64,000 nucleotides of DNA from Malaya genurostris (Eukaryota > Arthropoda > Insecta > Diptera > Culicidae): positions 122,388,928 to 122,452,927 of the forward strand of contig NC_080572.1 of the NCBI RefSeq assembly GCF_030247185.1, in the 5' to 3' direction. The notes under the pieces were generated by a model. The model searched no databases. It was given only the letters and a program-made list of their open reading frames with translations, and was not told the DNA's origin. The translations under genes and the position numbers were made by a program. Shown in pieces: positions 1 through 12,078 of the stretch. Each line of letters opens with the position of its first letter. The stretch's first letter is position 1.

Positions 1-2030
1 AGCGGTCAGTATAATGAATGTTGATAAGAACTGTTTCTCGTCTCGTTTTTAACTTTTGTTTGTCGGCATTCCAAACATGCGAAACACTTTTTTTTTAGTA
101 GCAGTGAGCTACTGTTTTCGATCGCTCGGGCAGTTGAAGATCGATAGCTGTTGATGAGGCAGCTCTGTTTGTCTTGATGATGGATTACTTGAGCGGTCAA
201 ATATGCACAAAATTCAGTCGAAATCCGGTTTCGGTTTCGTGGGACGACGTTTGACTGATGATGTTTAATCTGTGTACGTATGCAAGGTGGCTCCGCATGA
301 TGTTGAAGGAATGCCGTTCAACAGCTGTTCTCGAATTGGTACGATTCAAATTTGTTTCACAAACCAAGTTCAAAGAATGACTTTGTTCTAGCTCAACACC
401 AGTTGCGCATCGTGCAGCCGACAAAATGAACATAATTCTATTTATCAATAAATACAACGAACAAAACGATGACACCGATCCGCTGCTGCTAGTGGAATCG
501 AGATAATCGTTGGTTCCCAAATTACTCCCTGCTATTACCCATTAACTGGTTGTAAAGCAGGCACCCGGCCGACACGAACCCACAAATGTTAACGCTTCAG
601 TGACAATGACGACGACGACGACAACGACGATGAGAATTGATAGAAGAAAAGGAAACCCAGGACGAGTGACATTTGTGGGTATCGCTTAAACGTTTCTCAA
701 GCCCTGAAAATTTGTCGGATAATGATCTCCTTGGGTACGGATGAATGAAGGGAAAAAGGGACATCTGAACTACTCCGAGGCCTAGAGCGCGCCCTCGATA
801 GCGCACCTTCAGCCGCCTCGTAAGAAGCAGCCTTTTGCGGCAGCAGCAGTAGCTGGCAATGCAAGGATATCTTTTTATCTCCCCTGTTCAATTGCTTCTT
901 GCCTTTTTGCTCTACTGCACGGTTTCGATTGTCTAATTTTGAGTGCTGGTCGATTCCACTTTATTTTTATTTTCTTCTAACCCGCCACACAACCGGTCCT
1001 ACCAATTTTCTAGACATGAAAAGGTTCCGAAGAATGGAGGATTGAGAGATTTAGGTAAAAAAAAGGTTAAGCCGAGGCCGCCTGATGGCATCGCAGACAA
1101 TGAGATATGTTAGAAAATTAGGAATATTATTTGGACATTGAGCCTATTGTTGGGGAGCACTCGACTTTGAAAACGGGAATGATTCATCTTGCTTCAGATG
1201 CTGCTGCGGCGGTGGCGTAGTCAGAGTGCGGTTCGGAGGATGGTTTTCTATTTTTATTATTATCTTTTTTTGAGTTATTGAAATTTATTAGTGTTATCCC
1301 TCCAATAGTCCTCAGCTACATCACTGTTTTGTAGTAAAATAGTACATTTTTTACATCAAATAAACACTTTTTAGGTAATATTGAACTAAGCAGTAGATCT
1401 ATTCAGACGTTGATTTTTACAGAATATTTGAGATGCGTGCATGTTTAAAAACCCTTAATATATAAGACAGAGGGATATCAAACAGTTTGTAATAAATGCA
1501 TCGTTCTGCTACTAGAACAAAAATGATCTGGTCTCAAGGCCATTTCATCTCTCTGGCAATTGAACCATTATCTTCTTTGTTCCAATTCATTGCGTTGGCA
1601 AGATATTTTGGTAAATGCTCGAGTGCACGTGAACGTTTGGATTGTGCAGAGTGAACAAAGCGAACATTGTCCGACCGCTCTATGGTTCTCCATTCCTTTT
1701 GAAACAAATCTCCAGCTAATCCTTATTTGGGTTTTGTACAGAAATTCCGACCTTTTTGTGTTCTACACTCAGTTAAAATACTGCAAACTCCAAACTACTG
1801 ATGTTATCGCGATTTTCTTATTCAATCTCTTAATTTATTAGGTATATTAAGACATCTCATGTTCAAAGATGCAGGCGGTACTGACTTTACCAAGAAATGA
1901 CTTTTGTATCTTATCATTATTTACTTCTTATGAGAATTCCAAAAATATCTGATTCAGATACCAGATAAGACTTTAGTGGCACATTGCTGTGACAATTTAA
2001 AGATTTTTATAAATATAAAAATAGGTATAG
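1..2030. other. Unassigned AT-rich stretch
   Basis: I see no gene here. Reading frames reach only about 107 codons and read like chance frames. A short GAC/GAT-type trinucleotide run lies near 605-635. The stretch from about 560 to 1250 is somewhat richer in GC than the rest. No inverted terminal repeats or repeat family seen elsewhere in the window were recognised. Confidence 0.5.
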
Positions 2031-2034
2031 AATT

Positions 2035-3730
2035 CGCTCAAACTTCCAAAGCCCGGAGGGCCGAGTGTCATATACAAATCGATTCAGCTCGACGAACTGA
2101 GCAAATGTCCATGTGTATGTGTGTTGTCAACAAAAAAATCGAGATCTCAGAGATGGCTGGACCGATTTTGATCAAACTAGTCGCAAATGAAAGCTCTTAC
2201 CGTCACCCTGAATATTGAATGGTTTTGAGATCGGATGTTTAATTTTTGAGTTATACAAAGTTTTATGTCAAATGTTTTTTGAACATATCTGTCACAACTG
2301 ACCTTGAAAACAAAATATGTTTTGCTGCTTAGATTCCGCACGGTAATAGCTATCCAACAAGCCTAAGATTGTCAAAATCCGTCCATTTCTAACGAAGATA
2401 TCGATATTTTTGTGTGAACGACTTTTCGCCTTATTTCAGTAGTAAGAGTTTTATACGTTTGTTGATAAAGCGCTGTTTCGGAACCAAATCAAACTCGATT
2501 TTTTATACTGTTACATACAATTGTTTCTAAGTACCAAAAAGACTGTGTACAGCATCTTTTTTCATGGCATTTTGCCTCGGACCGATTTTAGCATCGTTCG
2601 AGTATGACATGTAAACCAGATGATGACAGCATTTTCAAGTTGAAACTGATTCCATAATTATTTTGATTTAAACTACTTACAGTAATAAATGCTGGAGTTA
2701 CAGTAATAAATGCTTCGACTCAGTTCGTCGAGATCAGCAAATGCGTGTGAGACAAATAATTTCACTCAATTTTCTCGAAGATGGCTAAACCGTTTTCTAC
2801 AAACTTTGATTCATATGAAAAGTAGTATACTCCCAAACAAGCTTCCCGAATTTCATCCGGATCCGACTTCTGACATCTATGATTCAAATGAGAGGTTTTA
2901 AAATCATATCCTATTATCCTATAAAACATCTTACTTTTTAGTCAGATCCGATTTTCGGCTTAGGAGATACAGGGTGATTAGTAGAAGAAAAGCCCATTTC
3001 ACATAAATTTATCAGGTTTATCGGGTTGGCAGATTTGAATAGTCGATTACAAAATAAATTTATTTCAATTTAAGCGGTATTCAGTTTTCGATTCGGAAGG
3101 TACCCAAAAATTTAATTCGCACTACAATTTTTCAAAGATGACGATACACTTCTCAGATGAATTTAACTGATTTTGGCTACACCGATTTTAGAATTCTGCT
3201 TCCAGTATCGAATCGTTTCTCAAAGCTCAACCTTTTTTTCAAAAAGGCCAAATCGAATTTCAGAAACAAAAATTCAAATTAAAGGACTTATGGTTCCATA
3301 CAAAATTGGTGAGCTTTATCCGATTCTGGAATTACAGAATGATGAGTTTTTAAAATTCATAACGATATAGAAGATGTAAATTTTTTGGCGTATTAATTTA
3401 TGGTCATACAAATTCTTTTGGGTTATACTAGTTCCTGAATACCGGCTCTGGAAGTACCATAAATAATGACGAAAAACTCTAATGTGGAACTTATCTCGAC
3501 ATCTCATGAAATGTTCAATCGATTGTCACACGTTAAGATTGAAATTCGATACGATTTTCAGTTTCGGCATTACAGGGTAAAGAGTGATTAAAATCTCAAT
3601 TTACCGTTTAAAACGACGATAATTAAAATAATGTCATGAGAACTAAAACACCGAAGAATGCAAAAAACACATGCGGATTGCTAAAAAAAAGGTATCATCT
3701 CACTGCATTTCATTCCTAGGTGGATTAATC
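2035..3730 (+). repeat. R1 dispersed composite repeat, copy 1
   Basis: This is a degenerate copy of the family called R1 here. It opens with 'ggagggccgagtgtcatat' near 2056, followed by a short TG-rich tract. It then carries internal units of a few hundred bases, each built on 'gatggctgaaccgattttga', 'cgaatttcatccggatccga' and 'ccggttccggagttacaggg' (near 2150, 2780, 2860 and 3140-3570). It closes near 3691-3728 with a form of the R1 end 'ccactaggtggattaa'. R1 ends begin GCCTTTCTC and end GAGAAAGGC, a short inverted match. I recognise the family as common in culicine mosquito DNA but cannot name it. Frames inside it are not genes. Confidence 0.7.
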
Positions 3731-4079
3731 ACGTTTTTCGATATAATCTTAGTTGTCAAACTAAGAAGTATTTGAACAAACTAGCGAAATAAAGGAGCAA
3801 TCTGGAAACGTCCTTAACGACTTATTAAAATTTGCTGGAAACACTATTATAGTAAATATAAATTTCTATTCTTTAAATAACATGGATTCATTTTGATTTT
3901 GATTATCACGGAATGAATTCTCCGTGTAAAAACAAATATTACTTTAATTTTGCTAACAGTGTTCACAAAACGTCTTTGTAGGTATAAAAAATGTTTCCCC
4001 AAAAAGCTTCTTTGAAACATATGACAAATGTATGAATTACAAAATAAACTACTTCAGAACGATTTTCAATTGAAAACGA

Positions 4080-4165
4080 TCGACAGTGTATTATCAAATA
4101 AAAGACTATTTAAATGTGGAATAATAAAAAAAAGTATCATCCCACTGCTAGGTGGATTAGGTACG
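4080..4165 (+). repeat. R1 repeat, 3' end fragment
   Basis: A second R1 terminus in the same orientation ('gtatcatcccactgctaggtggatt', shown here with its core 'ctgctaggtggatt') lies about 430 bases after the first. It suggests a tandem or truncated neighbouring copy. Body similarity is weak. Confidence 0.55.
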
Positions 4166-4520
4166 TTTTCTTCAACAACAAAATGCATTCAATCGCTTTC
4201 ATTGTTTTTATCAGAATCTAGATAAAAAAAGAACGCTTTTCCAAGAAACAGTTATTTCTGTGGAGTTATTAAGACATGAACGGTTCCAAACCCATCTTCA
4301 TCACAAACCTCAACAGGTTCGTAGTTTCCATAACAAGTGCAAAATTCTACTGGTGAGTTTTATCGACCGCCAATCTCCGCTATAAATCCTAACGCACAAT
4401 TTTCGCTCTCCGCATAGCCACCAATGCTGAGTGAGAGTTATTTTACAAGCTATATTGTTCAACGATGTCTGAGTCGAGGCAGGTGTTTACAGGGTGCTCC
4501 ATATTTTATGTCGGTATGTA

Positions 4521-5454
4521 CGAGGTCTGTTCAAAAAGTACCCGGAATTCTCATTTTTCTAAAAAAATATTTATTTATTCGTCTACATCTATATGGTCCC
4601 CTTCAAAGTAATCCCCCCTAGATATAATACACTTATGCCAGCGTTTTTTCCAGTCTTCGAAACACCCCTGATAGTCACTTTTTGTAATGCTCTGTAGCAC
4701 TTTCAGCGATTCTGCCTTTATCTCTTCAATCGATGAAAAACGCTGTCCTTTCATGGATCTCTTCAACTTTGGGAACAGAAAAAAATCACACGGAGCGATA
4801 TCTGGTGAATAAGGAGGTTGGGGATTGATTAAAGTCTTGTTTTTAGCCAAAAAAGCGTATGTTTTTTTGATCCAAATTCAGCAGTTTTGGAATGAATTTT
4901 GCTGCCACTCGTTTCATGCCCAAAACATTTGAAAAAATATGATGGCATGAGCCAACTGATATGCCAACTTCATCAGCAACTTCTCTAATAGTGATTCGGC
5001 GATCATCCATAATCATTTTTTCCACTTTTCCCACATTTTCATCGATTATTGACGTGCTGGATCGACCGGAGCGTTCGTCGTCTTCAACGTCTTCGCGGCC
5101 ATCTTGGAAACGCTTATACCACTCGTAAACACTTGTTTTTTTCATAGCAGACTCACCGTAGGCTCTCTATAACATTTCGCACACTTGGTTACACTTTATT
5201 TCATTTTTCACGCAAAATTTAATACAAATTCTTTGACTCTTCAATTCTTCCATTGTTTAAACTAACAAAAATCGCAGAGCTCAAAAACCACGTCTACACC
5301 AGCCGCTACAAGACAGAATGTAAACAATGAATACAGAAAATTTCACCATACATTAGGGACATATGTACCAACACAATAAAAAAAAATTTTTGACCACCGG
5401 ACTCTCCAGACGCGCGCAATTAAAAAATTCCGGGAACTTTTTGAACAGACCTCG
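4521..5454 (-). mobile_element. Internally deleted mariner element
   Basis: Clear inverted ends: 'cgaggtctgttcaaaaagta' at 4521 and 'tactttttgaacagacctcg'-type sequence ending at 5454. Both are followed by 'cccggaatt' inside and flanked by TA (4519-4520 and 5455-5456). At 934 bp it is about 350 bp shorter than the roughly 1.3 kb usual for mariners. It sits inside the left end of the 4490-5898 element, so it is the younger insertion. The transposase runs on the minus strand. Confidence 0.9.
4575..5253 (-). pseudogene. Mariner transposase pseudogene
   Basis: Minus-strand translation starts at ATG 5253-5251 (MEELKSQRICIKFCVKNEIK). It meets an in-frame TAG at about 5169-5167, where a glutamine codon would be expected. 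It then continues as the mariner N-terminal domain: YEWYKRFQDGREDVEDDERS, the GRSSTS linker, and the second helix-turn-helix ITIREVADEVGISVGSCHHI. At about 4860-4845 the frame is lost and the sequence jumps to the C-terminal part (NPQPPYSPDIAPCDFFLFPK), which holds the third aspartate of the D,D34D-type triad in YSPD. The region with the first two catalytic aspartates (TGDE and the HDNA-type motif) is deleted. It cannot make active transposase, but the DNA-binding half is nearly intact apart from the one stop. The nearest subfamily is uncertain. Confidence 0.85.
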
Positions 5455-5534
5455 TAAACGCGGAATAACCATATACCAACCGAGCGATTGCATCAGATAT
5501 GTTTTGGAAACGTCAATTCAGTACAATTTTTATC

Positions 5535-5790
5535 ATGGATCGCTTCACACCGAAACAATCGAAATGCGCTGAAATCGTTGCAAAAAGGCACCTTCTGACA
5601 ATAATCCCTCGGACTTCTTTTTGTTGAGTTATCGGAAAAGCAAGGTTTACGCCAGCCAGCCTCAAACTATTGACGAGTTCCTTGAGATGCTCGAAAAGGT
5701 AATGGAGAACGCTGAAAAAAAGGAGTTATTTTGTAATTGCTAATAAAAGTGGCCACTTTATTGATATTGTTTTCAAAATCTAGTTCAAAA
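5535..5790 (+). pseudogene. Remnant transposase of the outer IS630/mariner-type element
   Basis: The ATG at 5535 gives an 18-residue N-terminus (MDRFTPKQSKCAEIVAKR). About 55 bases on, homology resumes in another frame with the C-terminal region: NPSDFFLLSYRKSKVYAS, then a leucine/glutamate-rich helix (QTIDEFLEMLEKVMENAEKK), then stop codons. The last piece, NKSGHFIDIV, needs one more frame change and matches the 'NGGHFE' type ending of such transposases. The helix-turn-helix and the first two catalytic aspartates are deleted. This is a non-functional remnant. The family assignment rests on remembered motif similarity. Confidence 0.6.
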
Positions 5791-5899
5791 AATTGTAAGA
5801 AACTACACTGAATAAAAATACATTACTTATAGAAATCGGTTGTTTTTTCTCAAAGCTATTCCATGTTTACATATCGACATAAAAGATGGAGCACCCGGT

Positions 5900-8800
5900 A
5901 CATCCTACTTGCGATTGAGAGAATGTAGGATCAAATCATGACCGAGAGTATATCTTTTTGCCTGTTTTCAATACATTTTCAACGAGTGAATCATTTTCGA
6001 GTCTTAAAGGTTTCGAATTTTTATCGCATGTAAAAAATATCTCCAGTATTTAATATACCACAACTAGAAAGCGGCCAAGAAAGGTTTATTCGACGCATTA
6101 TAAATATTCGAATTTTACGACAAAAATTACACGTTCGAAATTGCGGTTATGCCGCAGAGTTTCCTAATCAAGTATTTACAGATCGTATCCTCGTCAGATT
6201 GTTGTTTGCCCTTTTTTTGTTCGCATGCAGCCCCTTTCGAGTAGACCACTGAGTCAATGTCATTTCCGTCACCACTGATGCAGATTGCTGAAGCAGAGGT
6301 GTCATCACCGAGTGGCGATACGCCACCCTCGTCCTAGTTACTCTCAAATCGCAGCGGAGGTGGCAAGTTGTTGTCGTGTATGTGTCGTGATGGGAAACAC
6401 GAATAAAAGTGTGTCTTTTGGCTGCTGCTTGAGATATTTACTGTTTTCTAACAGCCCAGTAGTGATGTGTTTTCTCGTTTTTATTTTTGTTTTGGTATAA
6501 TAGTCGAGTACCGCGTAGAGGAGGTCTGTAGAAAGATGTTTTATTTGATCATTCATCAGTCAGCTTTGCCTTTGCCGAGTTGCTTGTTTATCCCTTCGGA
6601 TTTTTTTTTCTTTGCGGAGAAAAATAAAGAGATTCAAATATTTGAGATAGCGCCTCCGGGATGGTGAAGTCTTTTATGCTTTTAGTGTCCCGAAAGTTTG
6701 CTTTCTTATGGGAAATTAAACATGTTTTTGTTTGAACAGAAGTGTGGGTTTCACACAGAGACTTCACAATCTGATCCTTAAATTCTTCAAATACTCGAAC
6801 CAAACTTGTCTTATCGAAAACTTGAGTGATGCCAGCAATTTGATCCATTTTGACTGATTTGTAGCCATGCTCCATTTCCGAAAATACCAGCAGCCGTCCT
6901 TCGCAGCTTAGGTCCCCAAATGAACAGCACACAATGAAGCATGGAACTAATCAGAAGCAGTCATCTGTGTAGTATTTACTGTATACGACACAATTTGTAC
7001 AACTTATCATCGAATTTAACAGGGCTACTCTCGAGATGATGGTTTTCCTTCGACTGGGGGGAAAAGTCCATCGCAACAAGCAACCGTGTTCTCGCATATG
7101 AAACACGTGGCTTCTTTCATGTGGTGACACATCCAGATCCGAGGCAAAATTTCACATGAACCAAGAAACTTGTTCTGATCGAACCAGTTTCGCTGGCTGG
7201 CAAATTGTGTTCCAATTGCGAACGCCACCATCTAGAACAAACTTATCGGAGCGTATAGTTGACACCCTTGAGATTCACTGCGTGAATCCATCTTCCACCC
7301 TCGCTTCACTGCGAAGCTCAACCTGCCAAGAAGGTCCAGTCCATGTGGTGGTAGCATTTTTAATTTGATACGGAAATAGGTTGACCCGAGTTCGACTTCG
7401 AGATGGGAACACGAAGCGCACAAGCGCTTCGTTATAAGTCTCCTTCTCTGCCATATTTGTCCCATTTTCTCTCGGGGGACAAACCATGAAAAGGTATTCA
7501 TCGGAACTGTACGGCATGCTGCGTAGCGGAAACTATATGCTTATACGATGTGGGAAGCCAATCTAACCGAGCTCTACGGGCCACTGACTGACATCAAAGA
7601 GGACTGGATGCGTTCGACGTTACTCGGAGAAAGACAAACTGAAAGGATATCCCGAGCAACCCTGGCTGCGAGGGAGTGCTAATTCAAGTAGCTTTGTCGC
7701 AGCCGATGAAAACTTATTCCATATTCCAAGCGAGACGCTTTCGATATTGGCCATAATAAACCTAATTTTAGCAGTATGAATTATGTCGAGCACGTCCCAC
7801 TGCAAAATTTTTGTCTATTTTGATCCTGGTTCAACGGGTTGGACACCCGAGACGGAGTCAGGGAAGCGTTTACTTGGGCAAATTAGTCAGTCCTCCTATT
7901 TCATCGATACTGAAATATTGAATGACACATCGTGTGCAAGAATCTGACAACAATGTATATCAGTAGTGCACATACATAGTCGGATCGCAATATTCAAAAG
8001 TTTTCCCAAAATAAAGCGCCATCAAATCCACCACTTTCCGTTTCATGTAGGGAACATCGCAGTCAATGCATCACCAGAGAATTAACACTTCGTCGCGTCC
8101 GTAAATGACAGCGGAGCTGATTCGAATTTATGTAGGGATGTCATCGAGCTGGAAGAACAGAGGCAAATTTGCCGCCAGCGTCTTGTTCGTTCGGTCGTTG
8201 AACGAGTTTATTTTCGATACCTGGCCAAAACGCGACCCGAATGAATATTCAGAGCATATCGCGCTAGGTTTTAGCAGGCTTTTGTCGGTTCGGCGCAGCC
8301 AGCAAGTGATCGGGATTCAGCGCAGATCCTCTTGGGCGAAACACTTGCCAAACTTGCCCTCAGTCGACATTAATGGCACCGCCGCCTGGATACGGTGTGA
8401 TGTTGTTATTAGTATTGCTATTATTTGATCATGATTAGGCTAACCATGGCGCAGAGCTGGTCATATTCAGAGGCTTCCGATGAATGCTAAGCAGGCCGTG
8501 AGGCGAAAGGTGGCCAAGTTACTACGCTTGAACGATTTCTTTGTTGTCCCGCGCCCTGGTAGGCCGTCTGTGATTTTGATTGATTTGGTTCATGTTGAAA
8601 ATTATTTTGTTAAGTTTAAGGAATGATTCGCGTGTCTTTCCCTTAAGCCTCAAACTCAAGATGAATGAGCTCCCCGCGGTCCGAAACCGTGTCAAATTTT
8701 CATTAGCCAGCCACCTGTATAAGTCCTTAATAATTTCTGGGTGAATGATTGCGGTTAGTTAGGCCGCGATTGGAAGCCATTTTGTAGTCGCGTGAAACTC

Positions 8801-9770
8801 TTATCGCACAGAAGGCATCATTCCTTCAAGAAATATTTATTAACGGTATCGTAGGCGCGAAAAGAGCATTTAGTGGAAACATGTCACGCAATGGACAGTG
8901 GGTGAAAATAACGCCATTTGGCTTATGCTGTTCAATATTTGAATTAAACCAGTACTGGCGAAATGTCCATTTTTATTTTAAATATTGCAAGCGGCTCACC
9001 TCGTTCACGTAAACATCAGTGACAAATTGTCTACCATAAGAACTAAATGTGTATTTCACACTTAACCAGCAGCCGATTCAGATTGGCCTTCATCAACGCC
9101 TCGCTATATACTTTTTGATAGTCAAAATAACGCCTAGCCGTAAATTCTAATGAATAGCCGCACGAACACACGCCACTGGTTGGTCGTTTGATTGCCTAAA
9201 ACTTTCGACACTTACCGCAAACGGTATCATGGAATGAACTGCTAGGTACCGAATCCTGCCTACTTTTGCCCAGCACAAGCCAAAACCCGAAATAAGCACT
9301 TGGACCGCGAGGTTGATGTCGTAAAAATTAGCTGCGATAAATTTTGCGCCTTTCATCGAGTTTCCCTTCTGCTCCTAATGGGCTCTGGGACGAATAATCA
9401 ACTTGCAAGTTTTCGTTCCTGACAGTATTATGATTTTCTCATACTTTGGAAAGGTGCGACTGGAAACACCTTGTGAAATAGTCACGTCACCTGGGAAGCC
9501 AGCGATTGCCACGCGGACACATCGATTAGGATTGTGATCCAAGTGGTCAGTGGATAGCGGATCGCGGTTACTGGAAGGGTGACAAGGACAAGGGTCAAAC
9601 CACAAACGAATCGTTCCGTGTATGGTGCCCACATCAGAGTAGGAACTGGTCGGGACAAGTGGTGTGCGTTTTAATGATTAGTGGAGCAAAGAATTCCATA
9701 ATTCATATTTATGAGATTGTAGTTTTATGGGTTTACCTTTCTTTAATTATTAATTAGACAGAGAAAAAAG
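5900..9770. other. Unassigned block with several short open frames
   Basis: No inverted ends, tails or family members seen elsewhere were recognised. The longest frames are 114 codons (minus, 6932-6588), 107 codons (plus, 8105-8428) and 89 codons (minus, 7501-7232). The 6932-6588 frame (for example MDQIAGITQVFDKTSLVRVF) and the minus-strand run between 7517 and 7025 have protein-like composition but several stops. They match no family I know. A decayed transposon or old pseudogene is as likely as chance. I assign no function. Confidence 0.4.
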
Positions 9771-10560
9771 TATGTGAAAAATGTTGTTGGTAATAAAAGC
9801 AACTAGCCTCGGCAGTGTGAGGCGGATGTGGTGCGTAGACTCACAAAAATAGCCGTTCGCACTTCTGAACTCAACATGTTGACACGCTTCAGCAATCACA
9901 ACCCGATGGCCGATTTAATGCTCTTGGACTAAAACTGGTAGTTTCTTTTGCCTAAGGTGAAATAGGTAGAGTGACGTTTGATTTTATTTCTTAGCTCGGC
10001 AAATGTTGGACTTGCAATCTAGAAACTCTCTGGTAGAAGCTAAATGTACATTAATCTCCTAGATCTGTTTTTAGACCCCTAATGAGATAGTTGTTTTGTC
10101 ATAATGTTGTTTTTACATAATGCGCATACAATTATGACACTTTGCTCAAAATACAATGGTTTTTTTTTCTTTTTTCAAGCAAAAGTATAACATTTTAATG
10201 ACTAGCAAAGTCTTGATACTACTTTCCCTTTGTGGAAATTTACTCTTCTGTTTCAACGTTCTTTGTAGCGCATTCCTAACGTACAGAACCACTGGATGTG
10301 TAGTGCTACAATCCTATTGATACCAAGCATCCCTCCAGGTCTGGAGTCGTACATTCCAAAACTGGCCTGTAGGACCTACGCCCTTCACACTGAATCACAG
10401 TGAATAAGGAGCTATTTGAACAACTATTCCCAGTGAGGTTTCATTTGTTTATTTTTTTATTTAATAATTTAATTTATAAGGTACACTGATTAAGTTCTAA
10501 TACACCGAGGGAAGCCTTGTTTATTTATTAAAAAAGATGTATCTGACATAGTTCGTCTCA
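9771..10560. other. AT-rich stretch, nothing recognised
   Basis: Low-complexity AT-rich sequence without a reading frame of note, terminal repeats or a recognised family member. Confidence 0.5.
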
Positions 10561-10570
10561 ATGGGAAAAT

Positions 10571-10690
10571 TACACTCTTAGAAGAAAACGTGTAACTTTG
10601 CGTCTCGGTAGATACACATAAAAGAGCGTTACAACTCAAATACATTTACATTCGAAAACATGTAAAAATGAATCTTTTCTTTGACTTCAC
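10571..10690 (-). repeat. Possible divergent M1 MITE fragment
   Basis: The sequence 'ttacactcttagaagaaaac' at 10571, followed by 'gtctcggtagatacacat', resembles the reverse complement of the right end of the M1 MITE copies at 25276 and 28125 (end 'ttttttctaggtgtgta', preceded by 'atatgtcggtctcaga'). The other end was not found, so this would be an old fragment. Confidence 0.35.
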
Positions 10691-10750
10691 AGCTGATTTA
10701 TCTAAATTTTAAATTCAAACTGATGCAAATTTAATTTTATAGGTTAATAG

Positions 10751-11905
10751 ATTGAGGGCTTAGGCCAGTGTGTTTTAGGGCGTTTTAAATGGCTATTTTC
10801 ACGCTTCAAATCTGATTTTCTTAGAAACGGTGACGAATATCATAAAACCCAACTGACAATCCCTTAGAAAATTAGTTTAGATTATTCTGTGAAAAAATCA
10901 GAATGATTGTTTGACTTTAGCGGTCGGGAAAGTCTTTTTTCTGAAGGAAGAATTGCATAGCTAAAAACGGCAATTTACTACTTGTTCATTGAATATCTCG
11001 CCTTTAAAAGCATGGATCAAAAATCTATCCTGACAATAACTAGATAATTTAATTTAGAACCGATTAGTGCATAAAACATATATGTTGTCGCGATGAAAAT
11101 GAAGTTTAAGTTATTTTTGTGGAGGTAAGTCGATTTCTATGTCGGCGCCATTATAGTTCCCTGGTAACGTAACGAAACATGAGAGAGAAATAAAATCGGC
11201 TCAGCAAGGCTGCCAAACAAGCGGTAGCTTTCTTGGATTTTATGTGATGTAGTCAAAGGCCAGTAGGTCGCGTATTACCACGTGGCTCGCTCTGCGTATT
11301 ACGTTTCCCTCAATGCTCTCTCGCAAATGTGCAAAATAACTCTCGATGTGGCCAAGAAAGTTTTGATATTTTCGATTACAAGTTTGACTACATCACATAA
11401 AATCCAATAAAGCTACCGCTTGTTTGGCAGCCTTGCTGAGCCGATTTTATTTCTCTCTCATGTTTCGTTACGCTTCCAGGATACAAGAGCAGAAAAAAAT
11501 GGTGCCGCCATAGAAATGGACTTACCTTTACAAAAATAATATTCACCTAATTTTTATCGCGACAACATATATGTTTTATTGCACTAATCGCATCTAAACT
11601 AAATTATCTAGACATTGTCAAGATAGATTTTTGATCCATGCTTTTGAAGGCGAGATATTCAATGAACAAGTTGAAAGACGGCGTTTTCAGCTAAGCAATT
11701 CTTCCTTCAGAAAAAGACTTTCCCGACCGCTAAAACTAATGAATCATTCTGAAATTTTCACAGAATAATCTAAACTAATTTTCTAAGAGATTAAGAGAGT
11801 TGAGTTGGGTTTTTGGATATTCGTCACCGTTTCTGAGAGAATCAGATTTGAAGCGTGAAAATAGCCCTCTAAATCACCTTAAAACACACTGGCCTCAGCC
11901 CTTAA
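10751..11905. mobile_element. 1.15-kb fold-back transposon with TTAA-like ends
   Basis: Two arms of about 507 bp (10751-11257) and 523 bp (11383-11905) are inverted copies of each other around a 125-bp loop (11258-11382). Matching pieces include 'gggcttaggccagtgtgttt' at the left tip against 'aaaacacactggcctcagcc' at the right. The inner arm 'caaggctgccaaacaagcgg' (left) matches 'ccgcttgtttggcagccttg' (right). The right tip reads 'gcccttaa' and the left 'ttgagggc', so the target site may have been TTAA with one mutation on the left. TTAA targets are typical of piggyBac-type elements, but the terminal bases do not otherwise show that family. No protein is encoded; frames such as the one at 11800-11982 lie inside the arms. 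Confidence 0.85.
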
Positions 11906-11974
11906 TGATATATCATCGCCTAAGAGAATACGGCATGCTTGGATTCACGTCACGTGAAGTTTTTATTCTTCGAG

Positions 11975-12045
11975 AGTGTTAAAAGGTTAAGTAGACGTTG
12001 ATGAAACATGTTAAGTTCGACCCGTTAAGTAGACGTTAAAGGTCG
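11975..12045. repeat. Short direct repeat 'gttaagtagacgtt'
   Basis: The 14-mer gttaagtagacgtt occurs twice, near 11987 and 12024, in the unique gap between the fold-back and the hAT MITE. No function is implied. Confidence 0.5.
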
Positions 12046-12078
12046 GGAAAATTTATCAAAATGATACTGTCCATATAC

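Larger units (their letters stand above)
4490..5898 (+). mobile_element. Deleted IS630/mariner-type element, host of a nested mariner
   Basis: The ends match as inverted repeats: 'cagggtgctccatattttat' at 4490 and 'ggagcacccgg' ending at 5898 (its complement reads ccgggtgctccatctttta). TA flanks both sides (4488-4489, 5899-5900), as expected for Tc1/mariner transposition. Without the mariner inserted at 4521-5454 the element is only about 470 bp, so most of its transposase is gone. The surviving frame starts at 5535 (MDRFTPKQSKCAEIVAKR). After a junction near 5590 the reading continues in another frame with a mariner-like tail (NPSDFFLLSYRKSKVYAS, then near 5740 in a third frame NKSGHFIDIV). 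The NPSDFF part is where the third catalytic acidic residue of this superfamily normally sits. The protein is dead: two frame changes, stops and an internal deletion. Confidence 0.75.

Noticed and set aside
11800..11982. 60-codon frame at the right end of the fold-back
   Set aside because: It lies mostly in the fold-back arm and has no counterpart motif.
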